Shown: piece by piece, positions 1-14,255 of the stretch
How positions within the stretch are numbered: position 1 is the first letter of the stretch
Layout of the letters: every line of letters begins with the position of its first letter
DNA from: Rosellinia necatrix
Lineage: Eukaryota; Ascomycota; Sordariomycetes; Xylariales; Xylariaceae
Direction: 5' to 3'
DNA: 64,000 nt
Assembly: GCA_021209875.1 (NCBI GenBank)
Contig: JAGYVD010000006.1
Coordinates: forward strand, 1,240,001 to 1,304,000
Made by a program: the position numbers and the translations under genes
Notes under the pieces: model-generated
Database searches by the model: none
What the model saw: only the letters and a program-made list of their open reading frames with translations
What the model was told of the DNA's origin: nothing

Positions 1-3000
1 CTAATATAAATATAAATAATTTAAGCTAGCAATTATATCAGCAGTTTTAAAAAACATATAAACAACTAAAATAATTTTATAACTATTAAAAAATATTAGA
101 ATAATAAAACTAATGCTGCTAGGCCAACTTTATTTAATCGTATTACCAGCTTTTATTATATAGCAAAAAAATAAACCAAAGCTTATAATAAATTTTAAAA
201 AAATAAACATAAAAGTCGCAAGTAACGTTTATTTTTTTTTTAAACAAAATAATATATTAAAAGCTATATATAACGTTATAATATTTATAATTATAAACAT
301 TATAAAAAATATTATTAATAACTTATAAAAAAACAAATAAATATAAAACAGCTTTTATTATTTTATATTATAAATAAAAGCAACTTATAGTTATAATAAT
401 AAAGCTAAAATTATTTTTAGATTTTTTAATATAAAATAAAAACTTAATAAAACTTTATTTATAAAATTTATATTAATATATATTAATAATATTATAATTT
501 TTTAAAACAATAATAAATTATATTTATTATTTAAATATTATTTTAATATTTTTATAAAATCAGGTTATATTATAGCGTTTAAAAAATGTTTTTTTATATA
601 ATATAGATTTAAAGCGCTAAAATAACACGTGTTTAAATTAAAGCTGTTTATAAATAAAAAAAAAAAATAAAGCTATAAAGAACTTAATAATACTTAAAAA
701 TTTTTAAAAACTTAAAAGTAGATTAAAGCTTATAAGTTTTTAATAATATTATATTTATTAGTTTGCAAGTATTGCTGTATTATTAAATAAACTTAAAACA
801 TTAAGATTTAAAAACTGCTTAAAAAAAGCTAATTTTATTAAAGCTAAATAAATATATAATTATTAACTGCTACTTAAAATATTGTTTTTAAACTAGATTT
901 TAAAATAAATGTAATATTAACTTAAATATAAAAATAATATAATAATATAGTAGCTTATAAAAATAAAATATAAAAACAAGCATAAAAAGCATAAAATATT
1001 TTTAAAACCGTATTTATAAAGCTGTTAATTTAACGTTTTTTAATTATAATAAACTTTTTATTTTATAAGTTAATTTAAACAGATTAAACAGCATCGGGGC
1101 AAAATTATATTAAAAACAGAAAAATAATAAATTATATTTTATATTATTTTTATTTTATATATTAATATTTATTAAAAAATAATATAATATTTATAAAATT
1201 AAAACTTATAGCTTAATATAAACATTAAAAAACTTATTTAATATTTTAATTATAATAAAATATATATATATATAAATTATGCCGCGATAATATAAGCTTT
1301 TTAATTAATTATTAAACGTTTAAAAAATTTAATTATTTAATTAATTAAAAATATATTTTAGCCAGATATAATAAAAGATTTAAATATATTATATATTAAA
1401 TAAAACATTTATAAATATTAATATATTATTTAAACTATTTTAAATAAATAATGCTATTATTTTATTTATATAGTTTTTTAAGCTTTTTAAAGCTATATTA
1501 TTTTTAGTAATAACTTAACAGCAAGCTAAAAAAAAACAGCCTATAATTAAAAAAATTAAAACAAATTAAATTATTATAGTATAAAAAAATGCTAACGCGC
1601 TAGTTAAAATATTAAAACCTAAACATTAAAATATATAACTAATATTTATACTACAACAAATTATAATAATACTAGCTATGCTAAAAATAAAAATCATGCT
1701 ATAAAATATATAAAATATAACAGTATTAATAATATATATAATATTTAAAATATAAAACAATATAATAAAAGCTATATAAACTAACTATATATTTTATATA
1801 ATATATAAACGTTTAATAAAATTATATAAAAATATTAAAACAAATAAAAAAAGCTTATTATTATTTTATATATATTTTGCTACGATTTAAAATCTAAGCT
1901 AATATATTATATAAATAATAATAAAAATAAACTGGTTATTTTTGCTATTATTTAAACTAAAATATTATAAATAACATATAACGATTAAGCCTATTTTAGA
2001 ATATAATAAACAGCTAATTATCTACGATTTATATTATTTTTTTTAAACATTAGAAAATATGTTATAAAATATATTAAAGCTTGTCCTATATATATATTAG
2101 CAAAAAAAACTAGGTATTAACTATATAAAAATTTTTAACTAATTAATACCCCGCGTATACTTTTTTTTATATTATATTTTAATTTTATTATTAAACTGCT
2201 AGACTTTATAAATAAAAATAACGTAGTACTAGTAGTAATATATAAATTATTTAAATTTATTAAATATATTATTAGCAAAAATTTATATATTATAAAAATT
2301 AAGCTTAACTATATATATTTTATATATATTTTAACTAAAGATTACTAAACGTTTTTATATTAAATATTAATTTTAAACTAATAAATAAATTATAAATAGC
2401 ATTATATAAAACAAATAATATTAATATTAAAATAACAGCATTATATTATTAAGCAGCTAATAAACAAGTTAAACATATTATTTAAATATTATAAACTTTA
2501 TTAATTATTATATTAAAAAAAGCTTAAAGTTAATAATTAAAAAACTTTATTAAACATGCTATATACTGCTTTAATATATTAAGATCTGCTATTATTAAAT
2601 AAACATTATATAAGTTATTATATAAAAAAAAATCTAAAACTTTTTTATTAATTAGCTTTAAAATTAAAAATAACTACGTATAAACATAATAAATACTGCA
2701 ATAAAAAGCAGCAAATATTATAATAATTATATAAACAAAAATAAAAATATATTATAACAACAAATATAATAAACTATTAATTATTAACAAGCACGACTTA
2801 ATATATATTAAATTAATAAAGCTTAAACAGCTTAAATATTATTTATAAAACTAGATTAAGCTTATTTTTTTTAAAGTCGGTTTATTTATAGTTAAAAAAA
2901 AACTTAGCGATTTTAAATATTATATTAAGCTATTTAAATAGTTATATTAGCAAAAAAATATTTTAATTAAATATTTTAAATTAGCAAAAAAAAATATTTA

Positions 3001-6000
3001 TAACTATAAAACATTAGAACTAAACTGTTTAAATATAAATAGCATTAATAAATAAATTATTAAAAATATTATCGATTATATAAAAACACGTTTAATTTTA
3101 TTTTTAACAGCTAAAATATAACTATGCTATAAAGTTAAATAGTTTAAATATATAAAAAAATATAAAACTAGCAATAAACTTTAAATAAAATGTTTTTAAC
3201 TTATTGTAATAATATTATAAGCAAACTAAAATTAAAACATTTATATGTTAACTTAAAAATAAAAAATTATTAAAATAATTATATATTATAATAAAATATT
3301 TAAAAATAAATATTTAATATTTAATACTTATTATTTTATTATTATTTTAATATAATATTAAAAAATATAATAGTTTTAAACATAACGTTAAAAAGTTTAA
3401 CGTAACTAAAAATAATAAGTTTTTATAAGCTGCATTTAATCGGCTAAAAACTAAAATAAAAATAATATTAACATAAGTATATTATGTTTATATAAACATA
3501 TAAAAAGTTTATAAAACTTTTTAATATTTTTAATAATATAAATTATTTTTATTATTTTTAGTTTGCAGTATATATATATTTAATAATAAAAATATTTTAA
3601 TATTAAATAAATATTATATATTTTTTATATTTAAAGCAAGTATTATATATAACTTATAATTATATCTATTAACTTATATTAATTATATTTTTTTAAAATA
3701 AATTAATAAAAATAATATATAAAATATAAATTAAAATAACTTTGTTTAAAATAAAAAAACTTTTTATTTCTATTATTTATTTATACAGCTTATTATATAA
3801 TTTTATTTTATTATAAGTTTTACTTTTTATATATTATAAATATATAGCTTATTTATAGTTATTAAAAAACATAGCTTTTTTTATTAAATTATTTTTCCGT
3901 TTATTATATATTAAAAATTTATTATTAAAATGCTAACGTACGTTTTTAGCGCCGATTAATATAAAAATTAATCTTACGTTAGTTATTATTAATAAAACTA
4001 AAAACTAAAAAAAATTACTATAATTATTATAAATAAAAATATAAAGCTATTTTTATTAATAATTATTAATATTTTAAGTTAATAAAATAATATATAATGC
4101 TATATTAACTATATATTAAAATATATATGCAGCAAAAAATATATATATAATTATTTATATTATTTATATATTTTCTACAGATTATATTAATTATATTTAA
4201 TTATTTAGTATTAATAAAAAAATATTTATTAATTTTTACTTAATCTTAGTAATATTAACGTTAATATAATTTATTAAAAACTTATTTTAAAAGCAACTTT
4301 AAATTATAATATAAATAACGTTATATAAATATAATAAAACAAGTTTAATAATAAGCCTGCATTAAAAGATTAATAACTAATGTTTGCTAAGCTTTACTTA
4401 TAATATTTTAAAACAATTATTAAATTATATTTAAACATATTAAATAAAGCTTGCAGTAATATTATAGTTTTTTATTTATTTTAATTTTTTTATATTAAAT
4501 GTTTTAATATTAATTATAATTATATATAATATTAATATTATAAAATAATTAATTTATACTTTTATTATAACGTTTTTAATTATTATAAAGTTAATTATAG
4601 TTTTAAAAATTAAATATTTATATAATATATAAAAAAAAATTATAAACAAAAAAATGCTTTTATTTTATATATCCCGGTAAAAACACTTTTAATAAAATTA
4701 ATGCTTTAAATTTAAACTAAATTATTTTAAATATTTTATTAAATATTAATGCTATTAATAAACGTATTTATTGTTATATTTAAAACGTTTTATATATTAA
4801 TAAAGCAGAACAGATTAAAACATTATATATATTAGCAACTATAGCTTATATTATTAATTTTATAACTTTGCAAAACTTTATTATTAGCTTTACTAAAATT
4901 AAATAAAATATATTTAAATATATTATATTATATAAAATTAACTATATATGTTTTATTAGCATAAATATAATAAACAGCTATTATATTATTATTAAAGTTA
5001 ATAACGTTTAATATAGCTGCTATAAGTTTTATATTAAATATAAATATTAATATTATGTTAACGCTATTAACAGTTATATTATATTTATAAATATAAAAAT
5101 TAAATACTTTGTTTTTAAACAACAGCTAACTATTATTAAAATTAATAAATAAAAAATTTATCGATAAACTAAAAATAAAAGCTATAATAATATAACTAAA
5201 ACATTTTTATATTTAATATTATTAATAAAAATACTAATTAATATAATAGCTAATATTAATAACATTTATTATATTTATTACAATTTAGCAGTAATTAAGC
5301 TTATTAATTTATATAGTAAAAATTTTATAAATGTTTTAAAAATATTAATATAATTATAGCTGCATTAAATCTACTCCGGCTGTTTTAAATAGTGCTATTT
5401 GTTTATAATAATAAATTTAAACAGGTTATAAATATTTTTATTAAAAAATAAAAATTTTATAACGTTAATTTATATAAAACTTTGCTTTAAAACGTTAAAA
5501 AAAGCATTTTTAAAATATTAAACAAGCTTATTAATTATTTTAACACGTATTTTAAACAACAAAAAAAAACTAACGTGTATTTAAAAGTTATTAAAAGATC
5601 TGTTTGTTAGTTATATAATACTACTTATAAACTTATATTTTAAAAAAAAATAACAGAACTTATTTTTTACTGATTTATATATGCAATAGTTATTTTAATA
5701 TTTAATTTAATTAAGCAGAAGTATATAATTATATAGCTAATTATATTACTTAATTTTTGCGATTTTTTTATATTTCTCCGATTTAATAATATTTTAAAAA
5801 TAAAATTTTAAAACGTTAGATATACGTTATTATAACTTTTAAAAGCTATTTTTAATAACACGGAAGCTAAATAAATTTTTATTTAAAATATAATAAAAGT
5901 TATATACGCGGGACATAATATTAATAACAAGTTATAAACCTATTAGCAAGCTTATATTATATAATATTTAAATATTATTATTTTTTTAAAAAAATAAAAA

Positions 6001-9000
6001 ATAAAATTTATTAATACTTAAGCAGTATAAATGCTATTATATAAAGTAAGCAGCAAAAAAAAAAGCTATTTAAATTATAAAGCATATATTATTAAATAAA
6101 TTTACGTTTTATAAAAATTAAATTATTTACTAGTATTAACTATAAAAATATTAATTTTACTAGCTTATAAAACTGTTTATATTTAATTAAATAAAAAATA
6201 AGAACATATTAATACTATAAAGTTTATTATTTTGCTCCAGCTTATTTATATTAGCAAAAAAATAAAGAACTTTTATATTTATTAAAATTAAAATTTTTAT
6301 AATTTAAATTTAAAAAAAACTATAAGCAAATATATTTATAAAAAAGCTTGTATAACATAAAAATAAATTAAACGTTATTATTAAACTTATTTAATTAATA
6401 TATAAAAATACCGCGCTAGCTAAAATAAAAGCTATAGTTAAAACAATAATATTAAATAATATTATAAAAAAAGTTAATTTTTATCGATATTTAATTAACT
6501 TTAATAATAAATATATAAAATATTATAATATTACAGCTTTTTAGCAATATAATATCTGCTTGATTATATTAACAGCAAAAAAGCAGCAAAAAGCATAAAT
6601 TTTACTGCAGCTATTTAAAAGTTAGCATAATTTAAAACAAATAAGTTAACACTATTAAAAATTATAAATAAATAAATAGATTAAAAATAAAAAACTTTAA
6701 TAAAAATATTAATAAAAACATTAATAAAAAAAAAAGTATATAAAATATTAAATAACGCTGTTTAAGTTAATATTAATATATAAAAAACAGTAGTAAAAAT
6801 AAAATTAATATTAATATATTTTAATATATAATAAAATATAATATTAATGTTGTAAAAATATTAAAACAATAAAATATTATAAAAATAAATCTAATCGCTT
6901 TTTTGCAAAATATTTACGATTAAGCGATAAATAAAAAAATTTATTATAAACGATCTTTAAATTATATTATATAGCTATAAACTATTAATAAAATATTTAA
7001 AAAACAGAAAATTAGCATTAAAATATTTTTTTTTTAAATTATTATTATAAAACGCAGCAGACCGGCATAAACTTAAAATAATATAATTAGTACTAGTTAT
7101 TAAGTAATAAATAATCTATTTTTTATATTTTTGCAACGTATTAAACAATTAGTTGTTATTTTAATATTAAAGCTATAATTTTACGGCTAAACTACTACTT
7201 AATTATATATATATTACAGCTGTTATATTTAATTAGAACAATAATCAGCTTAATAATATTACAGCTTTTTTATATATAATATTTATAAAACTATAACTAA
7301 TAAAACTATTTTATATTATATGCGTTTTAATTATAACAACAGTAATAAAAAAAATATATGCAGACTTTATTAATATATATAGCAATAAAAACTTTGTTAT
7401 TTTATTTAAGCCGGAAAAACTGCTGGCAAAAGTTATATAACGCGGTTAAACAGCGTTATATAAAAAAAATACTATTTAAAGTTTGCTTAAATTAATTAAA
7501 GCTGTTATAATAAAATATTTAAAACAACGTTATATATACCCAGCTATATAACGTATTTTAACTAATTTGTAAATCTATTAGCAAAACGTAGCGCTATAAG
7601 AAAAAACAAGCAAAAAACTATATAAAAAATTATTAAAGCAGTTAATTAAAGCGTTATATTAACAAGCTAACATTATAGTTTATATTTTTTTTGTTATATT
7701 AATTTTAAGTATTATTATTAACCTAATAATAATTTAAATTAATAAAGCATTTTATATTACCGAACTAAATATATTTATTTTTTTAATTAAATAGCTTAAA
7801 ATATTTATATAAATATTTTTAAGTGATTTTAAATAAATACAACTATTAATTTTTTAGTATTATTATATATAAAAAAAATAAAAACTAAGCTTTTTAATTT
7901 ATTTATTTAATAAATAAAGCTTTTATTAATAGCTAGAATAAAACAAGCTAAAACAGTATTAGTTTATAGTTTAACTATTAATTATAAAGCTAAAAAAAAA
8001 GGTTTTTTATTTGCTTTATAAATATTTTACGACAGGCAAATAAAAAAATTCTATATTAATTATAAAGATTTTATAGTATTATAAGCTTAAGAATTTTTTT
8101 ATAAACTAGCTGTATTAAATATAAAAAAATTATTAATTTTTTTTAATTTTAAAAATAATTAAAACAAAGCTTTAAATAATATTAATATTTATAATATAGT
8201 TTATATAAACTATATTTAAAATGTTATTGCTTTTATTTTTATTTTTAATCTAATATATTTATTAAAATAACGATTAAATATTATAATTATTATTTTTATA
8301 AAATATAAGTTATAGTTCTACAGCAAAAATAAACAAATTATTTAAAGCTAAAATATATTACGATTTTATTTAAATACATATAGTTTAAAAAGCTTAAAAT
8401 AATAAATTTAATATTTTATTGCTAATTTTATTTAATCTAATAAAACAGAATTTATTAAAAATAAATATTTAGCAACTGTTATATTAACTTGCAGATTATA
8501 TATAAATATTTAAATAAATAATACTGCTATATAAAATAAAAAAATTAAAAAACAGATTTATTAAATAATTAATTAAATTAAAATTATATTATTTTAAGCA
8601 GGCTGCAACTTAAACATTTTTAAAAATAAATAAAACAATAAATATTATTATTATAAAAAACATATAAAAAATAATAAAAATATTATATTAGATTTTAATA
8701 TATTAATTATTAAGCAGTATATTATATTTAAAATTATATAAAAATAATTAAAACTTTAATAAGATTATTTGTCGCGTTAAAACAACTTTAAATTATTTAA
8801 AAATAAAGCTAGAAAACTATTTAGCTAAATATTTATTTACGTATTATTAAAAGTTATAAAATATTATAAAAACTTTAAAAAGTTAAAAATAAAAAATTAA
8901 ATAATAATAAGTTTTATAAAGCTTGATTTTATAAAGCTAGCTTAAACGCAAGCTTAATTTAAGATTTAATTAACTATAAAACAAAAAAAATTAAATAAGC

Positions 9001-9990
9001 AAAAACTACTATATAAAAAACAAAATTAAATATATTTTAAAAATATTTAAATATCTTCTAACTTTTATAATAACATGCTACAAGCTTTAATAATTAAGCT
9101 AATTAAAAACTAATCGTAAAATTTTTAATTTAAAAATTAATTAATAATATTTTGTTAAAAATAAAGCAAAAATAACTAATTATATTATTAAATAATACTT
9201 AGTAATAAAATATATTATTAAGTTTTTATTATATAATATTTAAATATTAATAATTTAATTAGCGTATAAAATATATTATATTTATAATAAAAACAGTATA
9301 GCGTTATTATATATTTTTATAATAAATAAAATATAAAATATAAAAATAACTAGTTATTAATATAGAATATATTATACTGCTTATAAAATATAAATTTTAA
9401 TTTATATATTAAAAAGCAGTAAATTTTTTGTTATAAACATATATAATTAGTTTTTAATATAAGCATTAATATAAAAATAAAATATTATTATAATAACATT
9501 TAAAACTATAATTAAATATAATAACTTTATAACTACAATTAATAAAAAATAATAGCAATTTTTAATATAATTATAAAAACTTATTTATTAAAATTAAAAT
9601 TACTTTTGTTATTAATTCTATAACAATTAATATTATTAATTCTATAACAACTAAAATTAAAATAGCTTTTGTTATTAATCCTGCTACTACAAATATATAA
9701 AGCTTTTTAGCCGAAATTAATATAAAAAAAAAATTAAACAAAAATAATAAAAAAAACAATATAAGCAGTAATAAATGTTTTAATAAATAATCACGAAGAT
9801 ATAATTAAATATAAAAAAAAAAGTTATTAAAATATAAAAGTACAGATTAAAATATAAAAATATATTATCTTACAGACCTACTTAAAAATCTATTAATAAC
9901 TTACTAGATCTTTTATGCTTTTATTTATAAACTGCTGTATTATTAGCTTCACCTTTTTTCTTACTAACTAAAAAATTAAAGTTATATATT
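1..9990. repeat. AT-rich RIP-type degraded repeat block
   Basis: Nearly ten kilobases consist almost only of A and T in every frame. The remaining G and C sit mostly in small islands such as AGCT, GCTA, AACG and CGTT. No reading frame of more than about 64 codons exists, and the two short ones (4928-5122 and 9571-9759) are low-complexity Ile/Asn/Leu-rich strings without a family. The composition changes abruptly between about 9,900 and 10,020 to that of ordinary spacer DNA. In ascomycetes such blocks are typically transposon clusters mutated by RIP (C to T on both strands). No LTR, terminal inverted repeat or transposase/reverse-transcriptase motif could be recognised with confidence, so the original element type is unknown. 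The block runs off the left edge, so it could also be part of a larger heterochromatic domain such as a pericentromere. There are no rRNA, tRNA or respiratory genes, which argues against a mitochondrial origin. Confidence 0.88.
9590..9690. repeat. Imperfect 63-nt tandem duplication inside AT block
   Basis: A stretch starting at 9590 (AAAATTAAAATTACTTTTGT and on) recurs 63 nt later at 9653 with a few substitutions, both copies followed by TATTAAT. It is the clearest internal repeat in the AT-rich block. It probably survives from a tandem repeat in the original element. Function is unknown. Confidence 0.5.
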
Positions 9991-11365
9991 GGTCCTAATT
10001 TAGAATCCTTGTCGTATTAGCTGTAGCCAGCAATACAATACTATTATTTTGCGTGCCGCTGGCCCTTACAATGTCAGTGCGGACCATTTCCCAACTGAGA
10101 AGAACCTAGGAGCAAGAACATACTAGATAATCATTGTAATAAACCGGCCCAAAAGAAAGACTTAGACTGAACGCCTAATGGTGTCATAGTAACATGTTCC
10201 CTACACCTAGAGCGGTCTCAGTGCTGAAATTTGCTATATATATGGATCATCAGACCCCCTTTAAGTCATTGGTGGTTTAGAAATCAATTTATCACCTTAT
10301 TTAACCTTACATAACCATACAGTCCGACTAGAACTGGTCTATCTATTCACTCTAAAGCAGGAGCATAGTCCAAGCAAATTTGATCATTAATAGGGCAATC
10401 CCTCTCCGTTCCCATAAATTATTCAAGACCTCAGGATGCGAGTATTATCACGGTTCGTATTGCTGTTCGTTCCAGAAATGACTCATGTTATTGCACAAGC
10501 AGCAAATTTATTTCTGTCAAGTAGTTACTAGCTATTCTGGCATGTGTATATGGTCTTCGGGCTCGCGTCTGGTGGAGGCCCGGTGGCCGGGCTTGGTTCC
10601 GTGATCAGTAGTAAATTGGTTCTAGTAAGTACCCTTCTTATACGTACTATCAGAACTTTTTAAGGTCCTCCTAGTTTGAATTCCGATTATTAGAAGTGAT
10701 TTACTACTCTTTAATCTCAGGGCCATTGTCATCGACAGAAAGCACATAAAACCTCTGATCTTTTGGACTGAGAGAGGTTTGGTTAATGAGCCTATTTGAG
10801 CGATCCTACGAAATAGAAGTCAGACATATATTGTCGGTGTTACAAACTTTGTAATAAGGCCAATTGCTGATCCCTCTCCATTGCGCATTTTGAGAGTGTT
10901 ATTCTCAAATGCTTTCTATTATCTTGAATGCCAACGATCTCTAAAATTGAAGTCTGATACTTAACCCTATTCAGGTCTTCCTAGCTTGACTACCGACCAA
11001 TTTTCTTATTAAGTCAAAATAAGCTCAATGTTGAAAATAAAGAGTTGGTAGTCACGTGAGTGGTCCTTGTCCCGCAGATTATAGATTATAGATGGCACGA
11101 AAAACTTTTTCTTCCTTTTTTAATCCCAGACCTATAGCCATAAGGACTTCGATGCTCACCGTATGTATTGAAATACGCAAGTGATGTCGATAGGAATAGT
11201 AGATTGGAATGTTTTCATAACTCACTAAGCGAACAGTTATTTCCCCGTATACCATACATTGACCGTGCTGACTAAAGAAAACCAACCCTTCATAGTGACA
11301 AAAATCCCTTGCTCAGGTAGACCTCCCTATGGATAATACTTGACGGGCATGTCTTGCCCTTCACT
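9991..11365. other. Gene-free spacer, transition out of the RIP block
   Basis: No coding region is supported here. A 23-nt imperfect direct repeat is visible at 10664 and 10974: GGTCYTCCTAGYTTGA followed by a diverged tail ending CCGA. It suggests an old, diverged repeat copy. The part next to 11365 is the 3' flank of the metallopeptidase gene. Confidence 0.6.
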
Positions 11366-12930
11366 CTAGGCAAATGTCTTGCGCACAACGCCTACATCGT
11401 TCCAGGCCTTCTGGACAATGGCAGCCGCCTCGGCTCCAAAGAGCTCCTCGGCCTTGTCGACTGTCGCGTCGGCAAACTGGGTGAACTTGCACCTGGGGGG
11501 GATTTGGCCGCTCCGCATCGTCTCCCACCAGATCTTCCCGGCCTTCTCCCATCTGTGTTAGGGAAAAGAAACATTAGCTTATTACGTTCCTCCATTGTCT
11601 CGCGCTTGGCAGACACGGGCGCTTGAGGGGCATTGAAAGAGAGACGAAGAGCCGAGGAAAACGAGAGAAGAGAACGCGAAATGCGTATTCAACAGCGGTA
11701 GACTTACGAGTAGCCGCCAAAGGCGACAGAGGCGAGGTAGAAGGCCTTGTTTGGAATGCCCGAGTACAGGTGCACGCCACCGTTGTCCTGCTTCGTAACC
11801 TTGAAGTCCTTGAAGTTGTCGGGCTGGGGATCTTTGCCGAAGCGCGGGTCATTGTATGCAGTCCCGGGGGCTTTCATGCTGCGCAAAGCGACCCCCTTGA
11901 CGCCGGGCATAACTAGTGCACACAAGGTCAGTATTAGTCTCTGGTGGGAATGTTTGAGTGGGCGTGGTGCTAAACCATGAACAATTCCTTTGATTATAGA
12001 AAGGATCGAGAATAGAAGGAAGCTGCGTAGGGATTACTTACGGCACTCTTCGCCGATTAGCCAATCGGCTTCATCGGACTTCTCGTTCTGCACGCGCTGC
12101 TTTACCATGATGCCAAAGGTATCCGAGATGTGTTCGTTCAGGGCGCCGCTCTGTCCGGTGTAGTCGAGCGGGGAGGTGTGTTCAGTCACGGCGTGGGTCA
12201 GCTCGTGGCCAATGACATCAACGGCGTTGGTGAAGTTTCCGAGGAAGTCATGTCCGTCGCCGTACACCATCTGCGCAATCTCGGGGTCCCAGAAGGCGTT
12301 TTCGTAGTTCTTCCCGAAATGCACGGAGCTGATGACGTTCATGTTCTTGTTGTCGATGGACTTCCAGTTGAAGATGTCGAGGTAGAAGCTTAGTACGTTG
12401 CCTGCGTTGTCGAAGGCTTGGTTCGCGACCTCGTCGCTGACTGCCTTCTGACCCTCGACACGTACCAAAGTGCCGGGGAGGTTAGCCTCGTTCTCGTCGT
12501 TGTTCGCATTGTACACAGCCCTGTATGTCGTTTTGGCCTTGGGCCGTGCTGATAGAGCACTGATGGCCTCGTGCTGTGCCGCGATGCCTTGGGCCTGTTG
12601 GTACTTGGCCTGCACACCCTGGATGTGCTCAAGATCACGCTTGGCAGACGCGCGAGTCTCCTCGTCAACATCTTCGCTTTCGGAAATTTGCTTCAGTAAG
12701 ACGTCAGGAATTATGCCTTGGTTGCGGTGGGGCGCGGCGGCACCCCGGACCCCTCGAGGCGCCGTGAGTTCGGCAAAGAGGCGTTGGCGCTTAGCGATGC
12801 AGTTCTCATGGAAATGAAGACAGTGACGAGCCGATGTACGAATATCTTCGCTGTTGTGGTCACTCTCGGCGAGAGCGGTCAGAAGGTAGGGGGGAACGAT
12901 AGAGCAAACGTAGTGGTTGGAAGCGGCCAT
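11366..12930 (-). CDS. M4 (thermolysin/protealysin-type) metallopeptidase
   Basis: A zinc neutral protease of peptidase family M4, with predicted exons 12042-12930, 11708-11912 and 11366-11552. The two introns have GTAAGT donors and TAG or CAG acceptors, and the joined frame gives 426 aa. The zinc motif HELTH lies at about residues 242-246, followed by the third zinc ligand in ALNEHISD (Glu about 266). Exon 2 carries the DNGGVH motif with the catalytic-site His, and the GGYSWEKAGKIWW helix is formed across the second splice, which supports the model. The N-terminus (MAASNHYVCSIVPP) has no signal peptide but resembles the short propeptide of bacterial protealysins with its Pro-Pro motif. It is therefore predicted to act in the cytoplasm or to leave the cell by a non-classical route. 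The family is mainly bacterial, and ascomycete copies are usually thought to be laterally acquired. All active-site residues seen are intact. Confidence 0.93.
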
Positions 12931-13108
12931 TTTAGTTATGTTCTCCGGCGGTTAGAAATTGTACTGGTTACTTAGGTATGATGTTGGATATGGCTGTGTA
13001 TATCTGCTATTGGGATGGTGAGTGATCTTGTGGTTCCTCTGAAGGTTCTGTTCTCTATGTTGCTGTTGTCGTGAAACTCGTAGGCTTATTCTTATGGGAA
13101 AATATTGG

Positions 13109-13118
13109 ACTTATATAC
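13109..13118 (-). promoter_or_regulatory. Possible TATA element upstream of M4 protease
   Basis: On the minus strand the sequence reads GTATATAAG about 180 nt before the ATG at 12930. Its position suits a TATA box with a longish 5' UTR. The match is short and no transcription start is known. Confidence 0.3.
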
Positions 13119-14217
13119 ATGGGGGTTCTCGGTGGGTAGAAGTCATTGGACAGATGCAAGGGGGGCTCTCTTGGAGGGTGGAATTGCCACCGTCTGTCTT
13201 TTCCCGGGTTGGCCGTGATGTGTAGGGCTGAGAAACACGAATGATAGGCGCCGATCCGGCATTGGGGGACATTTTGGTCACTGGTCCTGGGCACCCTCCC
13301 GATATGAAACTGGCTACGCTGCTACGACGCTACGAGCATGTGATCAGCCAACCTGGAGGCCCCAATGAGCAGAACCCAGGGGTTCGTAAAGAGATAGCGA
13401 TAGTATATACGGTGTTGGATGTTGTATTGGGAATTCTGACACATCAGGATTGAGCGTTTCCCATACGTTAGTCGCGATGCCTTGGCATGGGAACAGAGAG
13501 TTATTGGTCACAATCGCGCTACCCTGTATTATGGTTCATGCTGTCATCCGGGCATGGTCTGGACCGAGTGACTAGGCAGCCGGCAATAGAGCGCAGCTGC
13601 GACGCCTGGAACGAGGCCGGGTCGAGTGTGTATGCAAAACCTGTTCTCTTTGCTGGTCCATCATTTGTTCAACGGTATATTGTACAGCCAAGGCAGTGCC
13701 AGTGCCGTCCGAGCCATGCCTATTTCCTCTCCGGCAGGCGCTGTCTAGCTCGGGCTGACCAGCTGGAAAAAGCGCGCATAAATAGCGTAAGTTGAAACTT
13801 GCTACGATGGCATCGTCGAATGGGCGATTGGCCAATGCCTCTTGCCGTGTCGTCTTGTCATATTTCGTAGCTGGGTTGGCGTGATGTGATGCTGCCATCA
13901 CCAGTAGCGTACCGGTGGCTTACCACATCCCGCTGGCGCCACGCTCCCCCATGGCGCGGTCACTGCATGTGTTATGTCAGACAGGCCAACCGGCTAGCAG
14001 ATTAACAGATGGACGGGAATACAGAGCAAAGAAAGCGCGCCGCCTCCGTCGCTCAGCTCCGAGCGCGCGATGGTCTGGGAGATGATGGCAGTTGGACGAC
14101 GTCTCAGAACCTGGCCGGGTTCGTAATCGGTCATGCGTAAGTTTATACGTAGCACCCAGGCACAGGCACGTACACTAGGCTGGCTATACGTGGGTCATGA
14201 GAAGATACTGTACCATG

Positions 14218-14255
14218 TTCTTTCTTAGTTCTTTCTTAGTTCTTTCTTTCTTACC
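14218..14255. repeat. TTCTTTCTTAG short tandem repeat
   Basis: Three to four copies of TTCTTTCTTAG or truncated forms form a pyrimidine-rich tract. No associated gene is seen. Confidence 0.7.

Noticed and set aside
2210..2350. Possible copia-type reverse transcriptase remnant (GTAGTACTAGTAGTA-like text) in the AT block
   Set aside because: A VYVDD-like reading needs many assumed mutations and a frame that contains stops. The similarity could be chance in AT-rich DNA.
4928..5122. 64-codon open frame on the minus strand of the AT block
   Set aside because: Isoleucine/asparagine-rich low-complexity text expected by chance in AT-rich sequence, with no motif.
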